NCBI RefSeq assembly: GCF_038443705.2
Contig: NZ_CP151767.2
Coordinates: 3,339,501 to 3,403,500 of the forward strand
DNA: 64,000 nt
Direction: 5' to 3'
Source: Yoonia sp. SS1-5
GTDB taxonomy: Bacteria; Pseudomonadota; Alphaproteobacteria; Rhodobacterales; Rhodobacteraceae
Of the stretch, positions 16,631 through 24,495 are shown piece by piece. The notes below the pieces were generated by a model. It searched no databases. It was not told the DNA's origin and was given only the letters and a program-made list of their open reading frames with translations. A program made the position numbers and the translations under genes. Numbering within the stretch: the first letter of the stretch is position 1; each line of letters begins with the position of its first letter.

Positions 16631-18138
16631 TTGATCAGGCTGCGTCCTGTCATCTCGGGCGGCAGATCAAGACCCATCAGGTCCAGCAATGTCGGGGCGA
16701 GATCCGCAAGACGGCCGTCACGCAGGGTGGCGTTTGTCGGACCGCCGACAAGCGCCACAGGCACCGGATTGGTGGTATGCGCGGTATGCGCACCGCCTGT
16801 TTCGGGATCAATCATGACTTCGCAATTGCCGTGATCCGCGGTGACGACCATGGCCCCACCCGCCGCTTGCAGCGCCTCGAGAACTTGGCCCAGACCTTGG
16901 TCCACCGCCTCGCAGGCTTTGATAGCGGCATTCAGGTCGCCGGTATGCCCCACCATATCGGGGTTGGCATAGTTGGTGATAATCAGGTCATACCCCTCAC
17001 CGATTGCCTGGACGAAACGCGCCGTGACCTCGGGCGCAGACATCTCTGGCTGCAGATCATAGGTGGCGACATTCGGCGATTTGGGCATGTACCTGTCTTC
17101 GCCATCCGCCGGGGTTTCGATGCCGCCATTAAAAAAGAAGGTCACATGCGGATATTTTTCGGTTTCTGCCAACCGGAATTGGCGCAGACCCTTTTTCGCG
17201 ACCCAGGCCCCCAAAGTGTTCTGGATATCGCGTTTGGGGAAAACGGTGTCGAACCACGCATCATGACGGTCGGAATAGGTGACCATGCCCAGCCGGGCCG
17301 CCAAGGCAGGTTGTTTGCGCTCAAACCCGTCAAAATCCGGATCGGCAAGTGCCGCAAGGATTTCGCGGGCGCGGTCAGAGCGGAAGTTCAGGCAGAAAAA
17401 ACCATCTTCCGGGGCGATCCCGGCATAATCCCCGATGACCGTTGCAGGAATGAACTCATCCGTTTTGCCCGCGTCATGGGCCGTTTGAATGGCGGATGCG
17501 GCCGTGTCTGCCCTGTCACCCTGACCATCAACCATGGCCGCAAATGCCGTCTGCACCCGGTCCCAGCGATTATCACGATCCATCGCGTAATAGCGGCCGA
17601 TCACCGTCGCGATTGTGGTGTTGCGGGGCAGGGCATCTTGCAGTTTTTGCAGGTAGGTCGGCGCGGATGATGGCGCGACATCCCGGCCATCGGTGATGGC
17701 ATGCACAACAACCGGCACACCGGCGTCGACAAGGGCGTGCGCGGCTGCAACGCAATGTTCCCAATGGCCGTGCACCCCGCCATCGGACACCACGCTCATC
17801 AGATGCGCAGCCCCACCGCTTTGCCGCAGCTTTGCGGCAAATGCCTGCAATGCATCGGCTTTGGCAAAGCTGCCATCTTCGATAGCAAGCTCAATTTGTC
17901 CCAGATCCATAGCCACAACGCGGCCTGCGCCGATATTTGTATGACCAACCTCTGAATTCCCCATCTGGCCGGTGGGCAGACCCGCATCGCGGCCATGGGT
18001 CAGCAGTTGCGCGTGTGGGCCTTGCATGATCCGGTCAAAGTTGGGTGTCTGCGCCAATTTCGGGGCGTTCCCGTCCGTGGCGTCCCGCGCGCCCCAACCA
18101 TCCAGAATGCACAGAACGACAGGTTTTGGGACGGGCAT
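16627..18138 (-). CDS. gpmI: 2,3-bisphosphoglycerate-independent phosphoglycerate mutase
   Basis: The 503-residue protein interconverts 3- and 2-phosphoglycerate in glycolysis and gluconeogenesis, using two Mn ions and no cofactor. Visible family features are CILDGWGARDATDGNA, GQMGNSEVGHTNIGAGRVV with nucleophile Ser62, VHAITDGRDVAP, DRDNRWDR, ITNYANPDMVGHTGD and VVTADHGNCE. The length is normal for the family. It sits in the envC-ctpA operon and its stop overlaps the envC start. Confidence 0.97.
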   Translation of the reverse strand: MPVPKPVVLCILDGWGARDATDGNAPKLAQTPNFDRIMQGPHAQLLTHGRDAGLPTGQMGNSEVGHTNIGAGRVVAMDLGQIELAIEDGSFAKADALQAFAAKLRQSGGAAHLMSVVSDGGVHGHWEHCVAAAHALVDAGVPVVVHAITDGRDVAPSSAPTYLQKLQDALPRNTTIATVIGRYYAMDRDNRWDRVQTAFAAMVDGQGDRADTAASAIQTAHDAGKTDEFIPATVIGDYAGIAPEDGFFCLNFRSDRAREILAALADPDFDGFERKQPALAARLGMVTYSDRHDAWFDTVFPKRDIQNTLGAWVAKKGLRQFRLAETEKYPHVTFFFNGGIETPADGEDRYMPKSPNVATYDLQPEMSAPEVTARFVQAIGEGYDLIITNYANPDMVGHTGDLNAAIKACEAVDQGLGQVLEALQAAGGAMVVTADHGNCEVMIDPETGGAHTAHTTNPVPVALVGGPTNATLRDGRLADLAPTLLDLMGLDLPPEMTGRSLIK

Positions 18139-18241
18139 AGGATACTCCTTTAAAGACTTGCGGCTGATTTAACGCAACATGCCCATAGAAGAAACAAGCA
18201 GGCCGTCATTTCGGCGAAAAAGCGGGGAATCGGGGTCAGGA

Positions 18242-18712
18242 TCAGGCCCGATGGTACGGACCGCCCGACAGAATGCTTGCAGCACGATAAAGCTGTTCCG
18301 ACAGCATCACCCGTACCAGCATATGCGGCCAGACCATTGCCCCGAAACTCAGGGATGCATCCGCGCGGGCGCGGAGGGCAGCGTCAATGCCATCCGCCCC
18401 GCCAATCACAAAGGCCAGGTCAGTGCGCCCGTTATCGCGCCATTTGGCCAAAAGCCGTGCAAAGTCGGGCGAGGACATCACCTTGCCGCGTTCATCAAGG
18501 GTACAGATCAGGGCGCTGTTGGGGATTGCGCGGTCGAGCAGCGCCGCCTCTGCCGCCATGCCGCCGCCTTTTTTGTCTTCGACCTCGTGCAGTTTGGACG
18601 GGCCAAGGGCCAGCGCACGGCCGGTCCGGTCAAACCGGGTCAGATAGTCATCATACAGGTCGCGCGCGGGGCCTTTGCGTAACCGCCCCACCGCGCAGAT
18701 ATGGACACGCAT
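18242..18712 (-). CDS. rlmH: 23S rRNA (pseudouridine1915-N3)-methyltransferase
   Basis: The 156-residue SPOUT-family enzyme starts at the ATG at 18712 (MRVHICAVGRLRKGPARDLY). SAM-knot features are CTLDERGKVMSSPDFARLL, FVIGGADGIDAALRARA and the conserved end RAASILSGGPYHRA. It methylates pseudouridine 1915 in helix 69 of 23S rRNA after subunit joining. The start codon shares a base with the rsfS stop, the usual rsfS-rlmH coupling. Confidence 0.97.
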   Translation of the reverse strand: MRVHICAVGRLRKGPARDLYDDYLTRFDRTGRALALGPSKLHEVEDKKGGGMAAEAALLDRAIPNSALICTLDERGKVMSSPDFARLLAKWRDNGRTDLAFVIGGADGIDAALRARADASLSFGAMVWPHMLVRVMLSEQLYRAASILSGGPYHRA

Positions 18713-19068
18713 TAACCAGCTGTGGCCGATCCCGGCTGCCACATTTTCTCGAGCTGGTAGAATTCGCGCACTTCGGGGCGGAAAATGTGAACGATGACGT
18801 CGCCAGTATCAATCAGGACCCAGTCACCGGCACTTTTGCCCTCGACCTTCGAGATCACACCGAATTCCTGCTTAAGCCGGTCGGTCAGTTTCTCGGCCAT
18901 GGCTGTGACCTGCCGGGTCGAGCGCCCGGAGGCGATAACCATATAGTCCCCAATCTCGGACTTGCCGCGCAGATTGATCTGCACAACGTCTTCGCCTTTG
19001 TCATCATCAAGAGATTTCAGGACAGCCGCCAGAAGAAGTTCGCTGGTCGCGGTCGTCTTGGCGCTCAT
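18712..19068 (-). CDS. rsfS: Ribosomal silencing factor RsfS
   Basis: The conserved RsfS domain covers LLAAVLKSLDDDKGEDVVQI, IGDYMVIASGRSTRQVTA, GDWVLIDTGDVIVHIF and VREFYQLEKMW. It binds L14 (uL14) and blocks subunit joining in poor growth. The start is uncertain. The ATG at 19068 gives 118 residues but has no clear ribosome site. A strong AAGGAGGA at 19127-19134 stands 8 bases before an in-frame CTG at 19119, which would give about 135 residues. An ATG at 19149 is also in frame. The domain itself is certain; only the N-terminus is in doubt. Confidence 0.93.
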   Translation of the reverse strand: MSAKTTATSELLLAAVLKSLDDDKGEDVVQINLRGKSEIGDYMVIASGRSTRQVTAMAEKLTDRLKQEFGVISKVEGKSAGDWVLIDTGDVIVHIFRPEVREFYQLEKMWQPGSATAG

Positions 19069-19126
19069 CTGCGGGGCGCCGTTATTGGCTGATGTATCAG
19101 CCGATGCGGAAAGAGACAGTTCATTG

Positions 19127-19134
19127 TCCTCCTT
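19127..19134 (-). promoter_or_regulatory. Strong Shine-Dalgarno site that bears on the rsfS start
   Basis: On the minus strand this reads AAGGAGGA. The nearest ATG (19124) is out of frame with RsfS and gives only a 20-codon frame. The in-frame CTG at 19119 has ideal spacing. Either rsfS uses a CTG start, or a short leader peptide is translated first. Confidence 0.45.
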
Positions 19135-19239
19135 AAAACACGTCGACATGGCCCCGACGCCGGGCATGGGTCAAACCTAGCAACAGTCTGCATCATTTTC
19201 AACAATGGCTGGTCAATATGCGTCACAATGATCGTGGAT

Positions 19240-19262
19240 GCGCGGCGGTCGGGCCGCCGCGC
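19240..19262. terminator. Perfect 9-bp GC hairpin after the haloperoxidase gene
   Basis: The arms GCGCGGCGG and CCGCCGCGC with a 5-base loop begin 14 bases past the minus-strand stop at 19276. No T tract follows, so it may end transcription with Rho or protect the mRNA end. Confidence 0.4.
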
Positions 19263-19275
19263 AACATCTTGGGGA

Positions 19276-21009
19276 CTATCGCTGACCGATCCGGACAACT
19301 GCGCCATCAAAGGTTGGCACCGACATCACAAATTCATCTGTCGGATAGCACAGGGCCTGTTCCTCCAGAATGCCCAGGGCAATCTGCTCGCCCATCCGCA
19401 GACTGTCGTAATAGTCCGAGAAGTAATGCACGCCCGCCATGTTCCGCCCGATCGAGATATTGGCGGCAAGCTTGTTCAACTCACCTTCCAATGTCAGGGG
19501 GCAGCCATTTTCGGTGGCGATGCATTTGAGGTTTTCACCTTTCTCGATCACCTCGAAATGCGCAGGTGTGGTGCCTGTCAGGGCGGTTCTGAACGCGACC
19601 TTGCCGGTCATGTCATGTGCGAGCACTGCGCTGGTATCGAAAAACGCCTTGAGCATTGTCACACAGGCCCCGGCGACGGTGGCATGACCTGCACCATAGG
19701 TCGGATGCATGGGCGAGCCTTCGGCAAAGGCCATCGGCAAAAGTGCCGTATCGCCGTTAAACGCCTTGATCGCTTCGACCGTGCCGCAGATCTGATGGCG
19801 CAGCTTGCCGAATGCGCCGCACGTGCTGGGGTGCTTTTCGTCGATGATCGCGGCCTTTTCGACACGTGCGGCAAGGGCCTCGGGGCGCAGTCGCAGGTGA
19901 TTGTTGAACTTCTGATAGCGCACGGCCTTGAGCGCGCGGGTTGCGACCTCTGTGACGAGGGTCAGAATATGCGGGCCGCCATAAAGGGCAAAGCCCCCCG
20001 CATTCGGCGCCAGTTTCGTGTCGGTGGCCGCGTCATAATAGCCGCGCATGCCCGACAGATTGGCAAAGGCCGGATCAAACGGCGCGCCCATCCCCAACAG
20101 CAGCAGACAGGCATTCAGATAGGCCTGATACAGCGCGTCATAATGCACATAGGTCGCCAGATCACGGGGGGTGCAGATGAACCGGCGGGCGCCAAGCTCC
20201 TGACCCGGGCCGCCATTATTGACGTCATGCCCTTGCTGGACGCTGTGCCATGATGCCCAATCCTGCATATAATCCTTGCCGGGTGTGGCCGTCAGGACCC
20301 GCTGATCAATCGCCAGCGCGCCGTAGTTGATATAGCCATCAATCTCGGCGTGGTTGCCGGCCTGATCACGACTGCCCATCACCATGAATTGCGACAGATA
20401 GGGGCCGTTTTCGACCCCCGGGGCAGAGCCGCGAAAGATCGTCTGACCGGTCAGTTGGCCCGCCGCATCGGTCTTGCGCGGTCGGCCCTGAAACTTGCCC
20501 GTCGCGTAATCAAGCCCGTTCAGTCGCGCCACGGATGCATTCAATGCAGCTGTACCCGTTTCATTGAAATCGCTAAGTGGGACATCGCGAACGAGCGCCA
20601 GCTCGTAGACTTCTGCCATTTCAAATGCCAGCTCGTCCGAGCACAGGGCCGGGGCAGGCGGCATCGTCACGGCCTGACAATCCGGCCCCTGCAGATCATA
20701 GGCCAGGCCCGCTGTGGGGGCTTCCCACAATCGGCGCGGTTGGTCCTTGGGGACGGGCACGCCAGTGGTAAAGGCATGCATTTCGCCGGCATCAATGGCC
20801 TGGCGGAAGGCCTCGAAATCGGCCTTGTCATCGACCAGTCCCGTTTCGGTCGAATGGTCGAGGCCCTTGGTAAAGCTCATCGGATAGTGGGCCAGCGCAA
20901 AGCGTTGCTCATCGCCGTTGGCCTGATGGTCTGGATGTGTCCGATGATGGGCGAGATGGGCGGCGTCACGGCGAACCTGACGCGCCCGAATGGTGCGTTC
21001 CTCAGTCAT
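19276..21009 (-). CDS. Vanadium-dependent haloperoxidase (PAP2 superfamily)
   Basis: The 577-residue protein starts at the ATG at 21009 after GGAAA. Its C-terminal half has the full vanadate site of the family: Lys and Arg in QKFNNHLRLRPE, the SPMHPTYGAGHATVAGAC loop with Ser, Gly and His, and the Arg and His of NISIGRNMAGVHYFSDYYD. Such enzymes use hydrogen peroxide to oxidise chloride, bromide or iodide to hypohalous acid, which halogenates organics and disrupts quorum signals. Halide preference cannot be read. There is no clear Sec or Tat signal. It is transcribed alone between rsfS and an oxidoreductase gene. Related bacterial phosphatases share the fold, but the length and the GRNMAGVHY motif favour the peroxidase. 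Confidence 0.85.
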   Translation of the reverse strand: MTEERTIRARQVRRDAAHLAHHRTHPDHQANGDEQRFALAHYPMSFTKGLDHSTETGLVDDKADFEAFRQAIDAGEMHAFTTGVPVPKDQPRRLWEAPTAGLAYDLQGPDCQAVTMPPAPALCSDELAFEMAEVYELALVRDVPLSDFNETGTAALNASVARLNGLDYATGKFQGRPRKTDAAGQLTGQTIFRGSAPGVENGPYLSQFMVMGSRDQAGNHAEIDGYINYGALAIDQRVLTATPGKDYMQDWASWHSVQQGHDVNNGGPGQELGARRFICTPRDLATYVHYDALYQAYLNACLLLLGMGAPFDPAFANLSGMRGYYDAATDTKLAPNAGGFALYGGPHILTLVTEVATRALKAVRYQKFNNHLRLRPEALAARVEKAAIIDEKHPSTCGAFGKLRHQICGTVEAIKAFNGDTALLPMAFAEGSPMHPTYGAGHATVAGACVTMLKAFFDTSAVLAHDMTGKVAFRTALTGTTPAHFEVIEKGENLKCIATENGCPLTLEGELNKLAANISIGRNMAGVHYFSDYYDSLRMGEQIALGILEEQALCYPTDEFVMSVPTFDGAVVRIGQR

Positions 21010-21145
21010 TTGGTTTCCAATCGTTTTTTCAAAATAGACGTCGTCCCGAAATAATTGGGACGGAACAAGCATCTTGGGTTCCGATGATTGTCTCAAGTAT
21101 GGAAACACTGACTTCGGCCAATCAGCGCCGAAAAGGGCGATTTGC

Positions 21146-22171
21146 CTACTGGCGAGGGTCGATAAACGCCTTGCCATCTGGCTGCGCCAACAGAGGGGGA
21201 AGGTCGGTCATTGCCGCCGACAATGGCACAATTCCTGCCACATCGGTTGTCCAGCGACCGTCTACATAGCGCGCCTGAATTTCAGCAAATGCCTTGGCGA
21301 TTTCACCTTTGCCCACCTGCCGCATCCATTGGGTCAGCCAAAACCCTTCGATGGATTTGTTCTGAAAGATCAACTGCCCCATTTTGTCCAGCTTGGGCGA
21401 TTGTGCGGACAGCTTGCCATAGCTGATCCAGCGGGCGTTTTTGGGCATCGCAAAGAACAAATCGGCCGTGATCTGATCGCCAACAGCGTCCAACAGGATG
21501 GTTGGCTTGAGGTCACGCATGACGGCTTGGACCTGATCCAGCGGCAGGGCGTCGGCGGCGACGATCACGTCGGCTGCACCAAGCGCGCGCAACTCTGCGG
21601 CTTGCGCCGCTCGACGGATGACGCCGATGGGCTGGACGCCGTTATCCCGCCCGAGTGCGATCAAAAGCTTGCAGAGTTGTGACCCGGCAGCGGTCAGCAC
21701 CATGCTTTTTGTTTCTGATTTCGTGACAATGCCGAACATCGCCATGGCCGTCAGCGGATTGACGATCAACCCGGCGGCGTCAATCTCGGCCAGATCGGGA
21801 CGGCAGGGGACGAGGGTCGCGGCATCCGTCAGCGCGTATTCCGACCATGTGCCAGAACCTGTTGCATAGAAACTGACCCGCTGCCCCAGCAGTGGCGTGT
21901 CACCCGCAACCACCTCGCCAACCGCTTCGAACCCGGCAGGTGCCCCCTTGATCCGCGGCTGGCCATATTCGCCCTTTATGAAATGGATATCGGACGGATT
22001 GATCGCCGCAAGATGCACCTTGATCAGGGCTTGCCCGGGCCCCGGTTGCGGAACAGGCAGGTCGCGATGTTCCAGATAGGGCGCAAGATCGGTCACATGT
22101 GGGCCGGTAGCAGTATCGACATAGCCATCCGCTGTTTGCACAAGGGCGGTCATTGTGTGGGGCAGGGTCAC
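21146..22171 (-). CDS. Zinc-independent MDR-family alcohol dehydrogenase/quinone oxidoreductase
   Basis: The 341-residue medium-chain reductase has an N-terminal GroES-like part (GPGQALIKVHLAAINPSDIH, GAPAGFEAVGEVVAGDTPLL) and a Rossmann domain. The Cys/His zinc ligands of true alcohol dehydrogenases are absent, so it probably reduces quinones or enones with NADPH. The start is a GTG at 22171, 8 bases after GGAG; the ATG at 22153 lacks that support. It stands 33 bases downstream of xthA on the same strand. Confidence 0.85.
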   Translation of the reverse strand: MTLPHTMTALVQTADGYVDTATGPHVTDLAPYLEHRDLPVPQPGPGQALIKVHLAAINPSDIHFIKGEYGQPRIKGAPAGFEAVGEVVAGDTPLLGQRVSFYATGSGTWSEYALTDAATLVPCRPDLAEIDAAGLIVNPLTAMAMFGIVTKSETKSMVLTAAGSQLCKLLIALGRDNGVQPIGVIRRAAQAAELRALGAADVIVAADALPLDQVQAVMRDLKPTILLDAVGDQITADLFFAMPKNARWISYGKLSAQSPKLDKMGQLIFQNKSIEGFWLTQWMRQVGKGEIAKAFAEIQARYVDGRWTTDVAGIVPLSAAMTDLPPLLAQPDGKAFIDPRQ

Positions 22172-22204
22172 AGACCGCTCCTTTGGTTCAGTTCTGTGTG
22201 GGTA

Positions 22205-22993
22205 TCAAAGATCGAAACTTGCAAATACCGGGGCATGGTCGCTGGGCTTTTCCCAGCCGCGCGCGGCGCGCAGAACCCGTGATGAATGGGCCGCGTTCTT
22301 GATATCCGGGCTGGCCCAGATGTGATCCAGCCGGCGCCCCTTGTCAGCAGCATCCCAATCCTTGGCGCGATAGGACCACCAGCTGTAAAGCTTGCCATCT
22401 GGAATATCGGCACGGGTGACGTCTGACCAATCGCCGGCCGCCATGACATCATTGAGGTGATCGACCTCAATCGGCGTGTGGCTGACGACCTTCAACAGCT
22501 GCTTGTGGCTCCAGACATCATCTTCGCCGGGTGCGATATTCAGGTCGCCCACAAGGATGGATTTCTGCGGTTTGCTGGCATGAAAGGCGTCCCGCATGTC
22601 GGTGAGGTAATCAAGTTTCTGGCCGAATTTTTCGTTCACGGCACGGTCGGCGACGTCGCCACCGGCGGGAACATAATGGTTGTGGATCGTCACACCATTA
22701 TCCAGACGGGCCGCGATGTGGCGGGCGTGGCCAAGCCCGGCATAGTCTTCGGCACCGGCCTCGACCATCGGGATTTTTGAGAAAATCGCGACGCCGTTGT
22801 AACCCTTTTGACCGCGCGCGACCATATGCGTGTAGCCGAGCGCCTCGAACTGCGCGAGCGGGATTTTGTCGACGGGGCTTTTGCATTCCTGCAGGCACAA
22901 TACATCGGGTGCCTCGTCACGCATCAGCTGTGCCACGATGGGTTCGCGCAGCCGGACAGAGTTGATGTTCCAGGTGGCAAGGGTAAATGGCAT
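22205..22993 (-). CDS. xthA: Exodeoxyribonuclease III
   Basis: The 262-residue endonuclease/exonuclease/phosphatase-fold enzyme shows TWNINSVRLRE, CLQECKSP (metal Glu), HNHYVPAGG, LVGDLNIAPGEDDVW, RRLDHIWAS and SDHAPVFASF (catalytic Asp-His). It removes 3' blocks and cuts at abasic sites in base-excision repair. The length is normal for the family. Confidence 0.95.
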   Translation of the reverse strand: MPFTLATWNINSVRLREPIVAQLMRDEAPDVLCLQECKSPVDKIPLAQFEALGYTHMVARGQKGYNGVAIFSKIPMVEAGAEDYAGLGHARHIAARLDNGVTIHNHYVPAGGDVADRAVNEKFGQKLDYLTDMRDAFHASKPQKSILVGDLNIAPGEDDVWSHKQLLKVVSHTPIEVDHLNDVMAAGDWSDVTRADIPDGKLYSWWSYRAKDWDAADKGRRLDHIWASPDIKNAAHSSRVLRAARGWEKPSDHAPVFASFDL

Positions 22994-23072
22994 CGCGTCT
23001 CTCTTTCTTATATAACGTCTTGGTTGCGCGGGCGCGGTGACCAGTGCACTGCCTTGTGATCAGGCGTTTGGG

Positions 23073-24230
23073 TCAGGGGCGTTCGATGGCGATTGCCGTC
23101 CCTTCGCCGCCGCCAATGCAGATCGCGGCCACCCCGCGTTTCAGCCCGCGCGCCTCGAGCGCGTGCAGCAAGGTCACGATAATCCGCGTGCCAGAGGCAC
23201 CAATCGGGTGTCCCAATGCACAGGCACCACCGTTCACATTCACGATGTCGCGGGCAATGCCCATTTCGCGCATAAAGGCCATCGGCACGACGGCGAAGGC
23301 CTCGTTGACCTCCCACAGATCGACATCGTCCGCGGACCAGCCGATTTTCGCAAGCAGCTTTTGTGCGGCCGGAACAGGGGCCGTGGTAAACCAGCCGGGC
23401 GCCTGTGCGTGGCTGGCATGGCCCAGGATGCGCGCGCGGATATTGGTTGCCGTGTCATCGGCAAGCACCAATGCAGCAGCCCCGTCCGAGATGCTCGAGG
23501 AATTTGCCGCCGTCACGGTGCCACCATCGCGAAAGGCGGGCTTGAGCGTGGGGATCTTTTCGGGGCGGGCCTTGCCGGGTTGTTCATCTTCGGCAATCAC
23601 AACCTCGCCCTTGCGGCTGCGCAGGGTGACTGGCGCGATCTCGGTGGCAAAGCCGCCATCGCCTTGTGCGGCTAATGCGTTTGACAGGGATTTCAGCGCG
23701 TAGTCGTCCTGATCCTGTCGGGTGAACTGAAATGTCTCGGCGCAATCCTCGGCGAAGGTGCCCATCAGGCGGCCCTTGTCATAGGCATCTTCAAGGCCAT
23801 CCAGAAACATGCTGTCCTGAATGACCTGATGGCCGATACGGGCACCAGCGCGCATTTTCGGGCTGAGATAGGGGGCATTGGTCATGCTTTCCATGCCACC
23901 CGCGATCATCACATCGGTGTCGCCAAGGGCGATCTGGTCAAACGCCATCATCGCCGTTTTCATGCCGGAACCGCACATCTTGTTCAGGGTCGTCGCAGGG
24001 ACGTCCTCGCCAAGCCCGGCCAGAAACCCGGCCTGTCTTGCCGGCGCCTGGCCCAGCCCGGCGGGCAGCACGCAGCCCATCAGAACCTCGTCAACGGTGT
24101 CTATACCGGCGCCTGCCATCGCGGCCTTCATCGCGGTGCCGCCAAGGGTTGGTGCGTCAACATCTGCAAAGGCACCCTGAAATCCGCCCATCGGTGTGCG
24201 CGCCGCGCCTGAAATAACAACCTGTCTCAT
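23073..24230 (-). CDS. Acetyl-CoA C-acyltransferase (thiolase)
   Basis: The 385-residue thiolase starts at the ATG at 24230 after GGGGGACG. The nucleophile Cys is in TTLNKMCGSGMKTAMMA, GGMESMTNAPYL is conserved, the His is in WEVNEAFAVVP and NVNGGACALGHPIGASG, and the second Cys position reads AAICIGGGEGTA. That last segment usually has C-x-G-G-G-x-G and does so here. It may run beta-oxidation or condense two acetyl-CoA (phaA-like). No neighbour fixes the direction. Confidence 0.92.
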   Translation of the reverse strand: MRQVVISGAARTPMGGFQGAFADVDAPTLGGTAMKAAMAGAGIDTVDEVLMGCVLPAGLGQAPARQAGFLAGLGEDVPATTLNKMCGSGMKTAMMAFDQIALGDTDVMIAGGMESMTNAPYLSPKMRAGARIGHQVIQDSMFLDGLEDAYDKGRLMGTFAEDCAETFQFTRQDQDDYALKSLSNALAAQGDGGFATEIAPVTLRSRKGEVVIAEDEQPGKARPEKIPTLKPAFRDGGTVTAANSSSISDGAAALVLADDTATNIRARILGHASHAQAPGWFTTAPVPAAQKLLAKIGWSADDVDLWEVNEAFAVVPMAFMREMGIARDIVNVNGGACALGHPIGASGTRIIVTLLHALEARGLKRGVAAICIGGGEGTAIAIERP

Positions 24231-24363
24231 ATCGTCCCCCATTCGCTACGCGCGGAAACTACGCGGACCTGCAAAAAAGGAAAAGCCCTCAAACTGCCAC
24301 AATGCGATCATGCTTGCGCCCTGATCGGTTGGCAAATCATGTGACATAGCCAGTTTGGCTGAC

Positions 24364-24410
24364 CCCGACGCTGTTTGTTCATAGCCCCCACCCATGTAAG
24401 CAGCGTCGGG
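24364..24410. repeat. Perfect 10-bp inverted repeat between thiolase and gamma-glutamyltransferase
   Basis: CCCGACGCTG at 24364-24373 pairs with CAGCGTCGGG at 24401-24410 over a 27-base spacer, in the divergent gap. It could be paired operator half-sites or an mRNA leader hairpin of the downstream gene. The rest of the gap (24231-24495) shows nothing else. Confidence 0.45.
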
Positions 24411-24495
24411 ACCAAACTCCTCCCCCCAAGAATGTGATTGCAAGCAGACCCATTTGGCCTAGGTTCAACCCGGTCCGAAAATGGGGAAGAGCATC

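Noticed and set aside
16777..17670. 297-codon plus-strand frame inside gpmI
   Set aside because: It is fully antisense to a certain gene, has no domain or ribosome site, and is typical of G+C-rich shadow frames.
19228..20253. 341-codon plus-strand frame opposite the haloperoxidase
   Set aside because: It lies antisense to the haloperoxidase C-terminal domain, which carries the full vanadate site; the translation has no recognisable motif.
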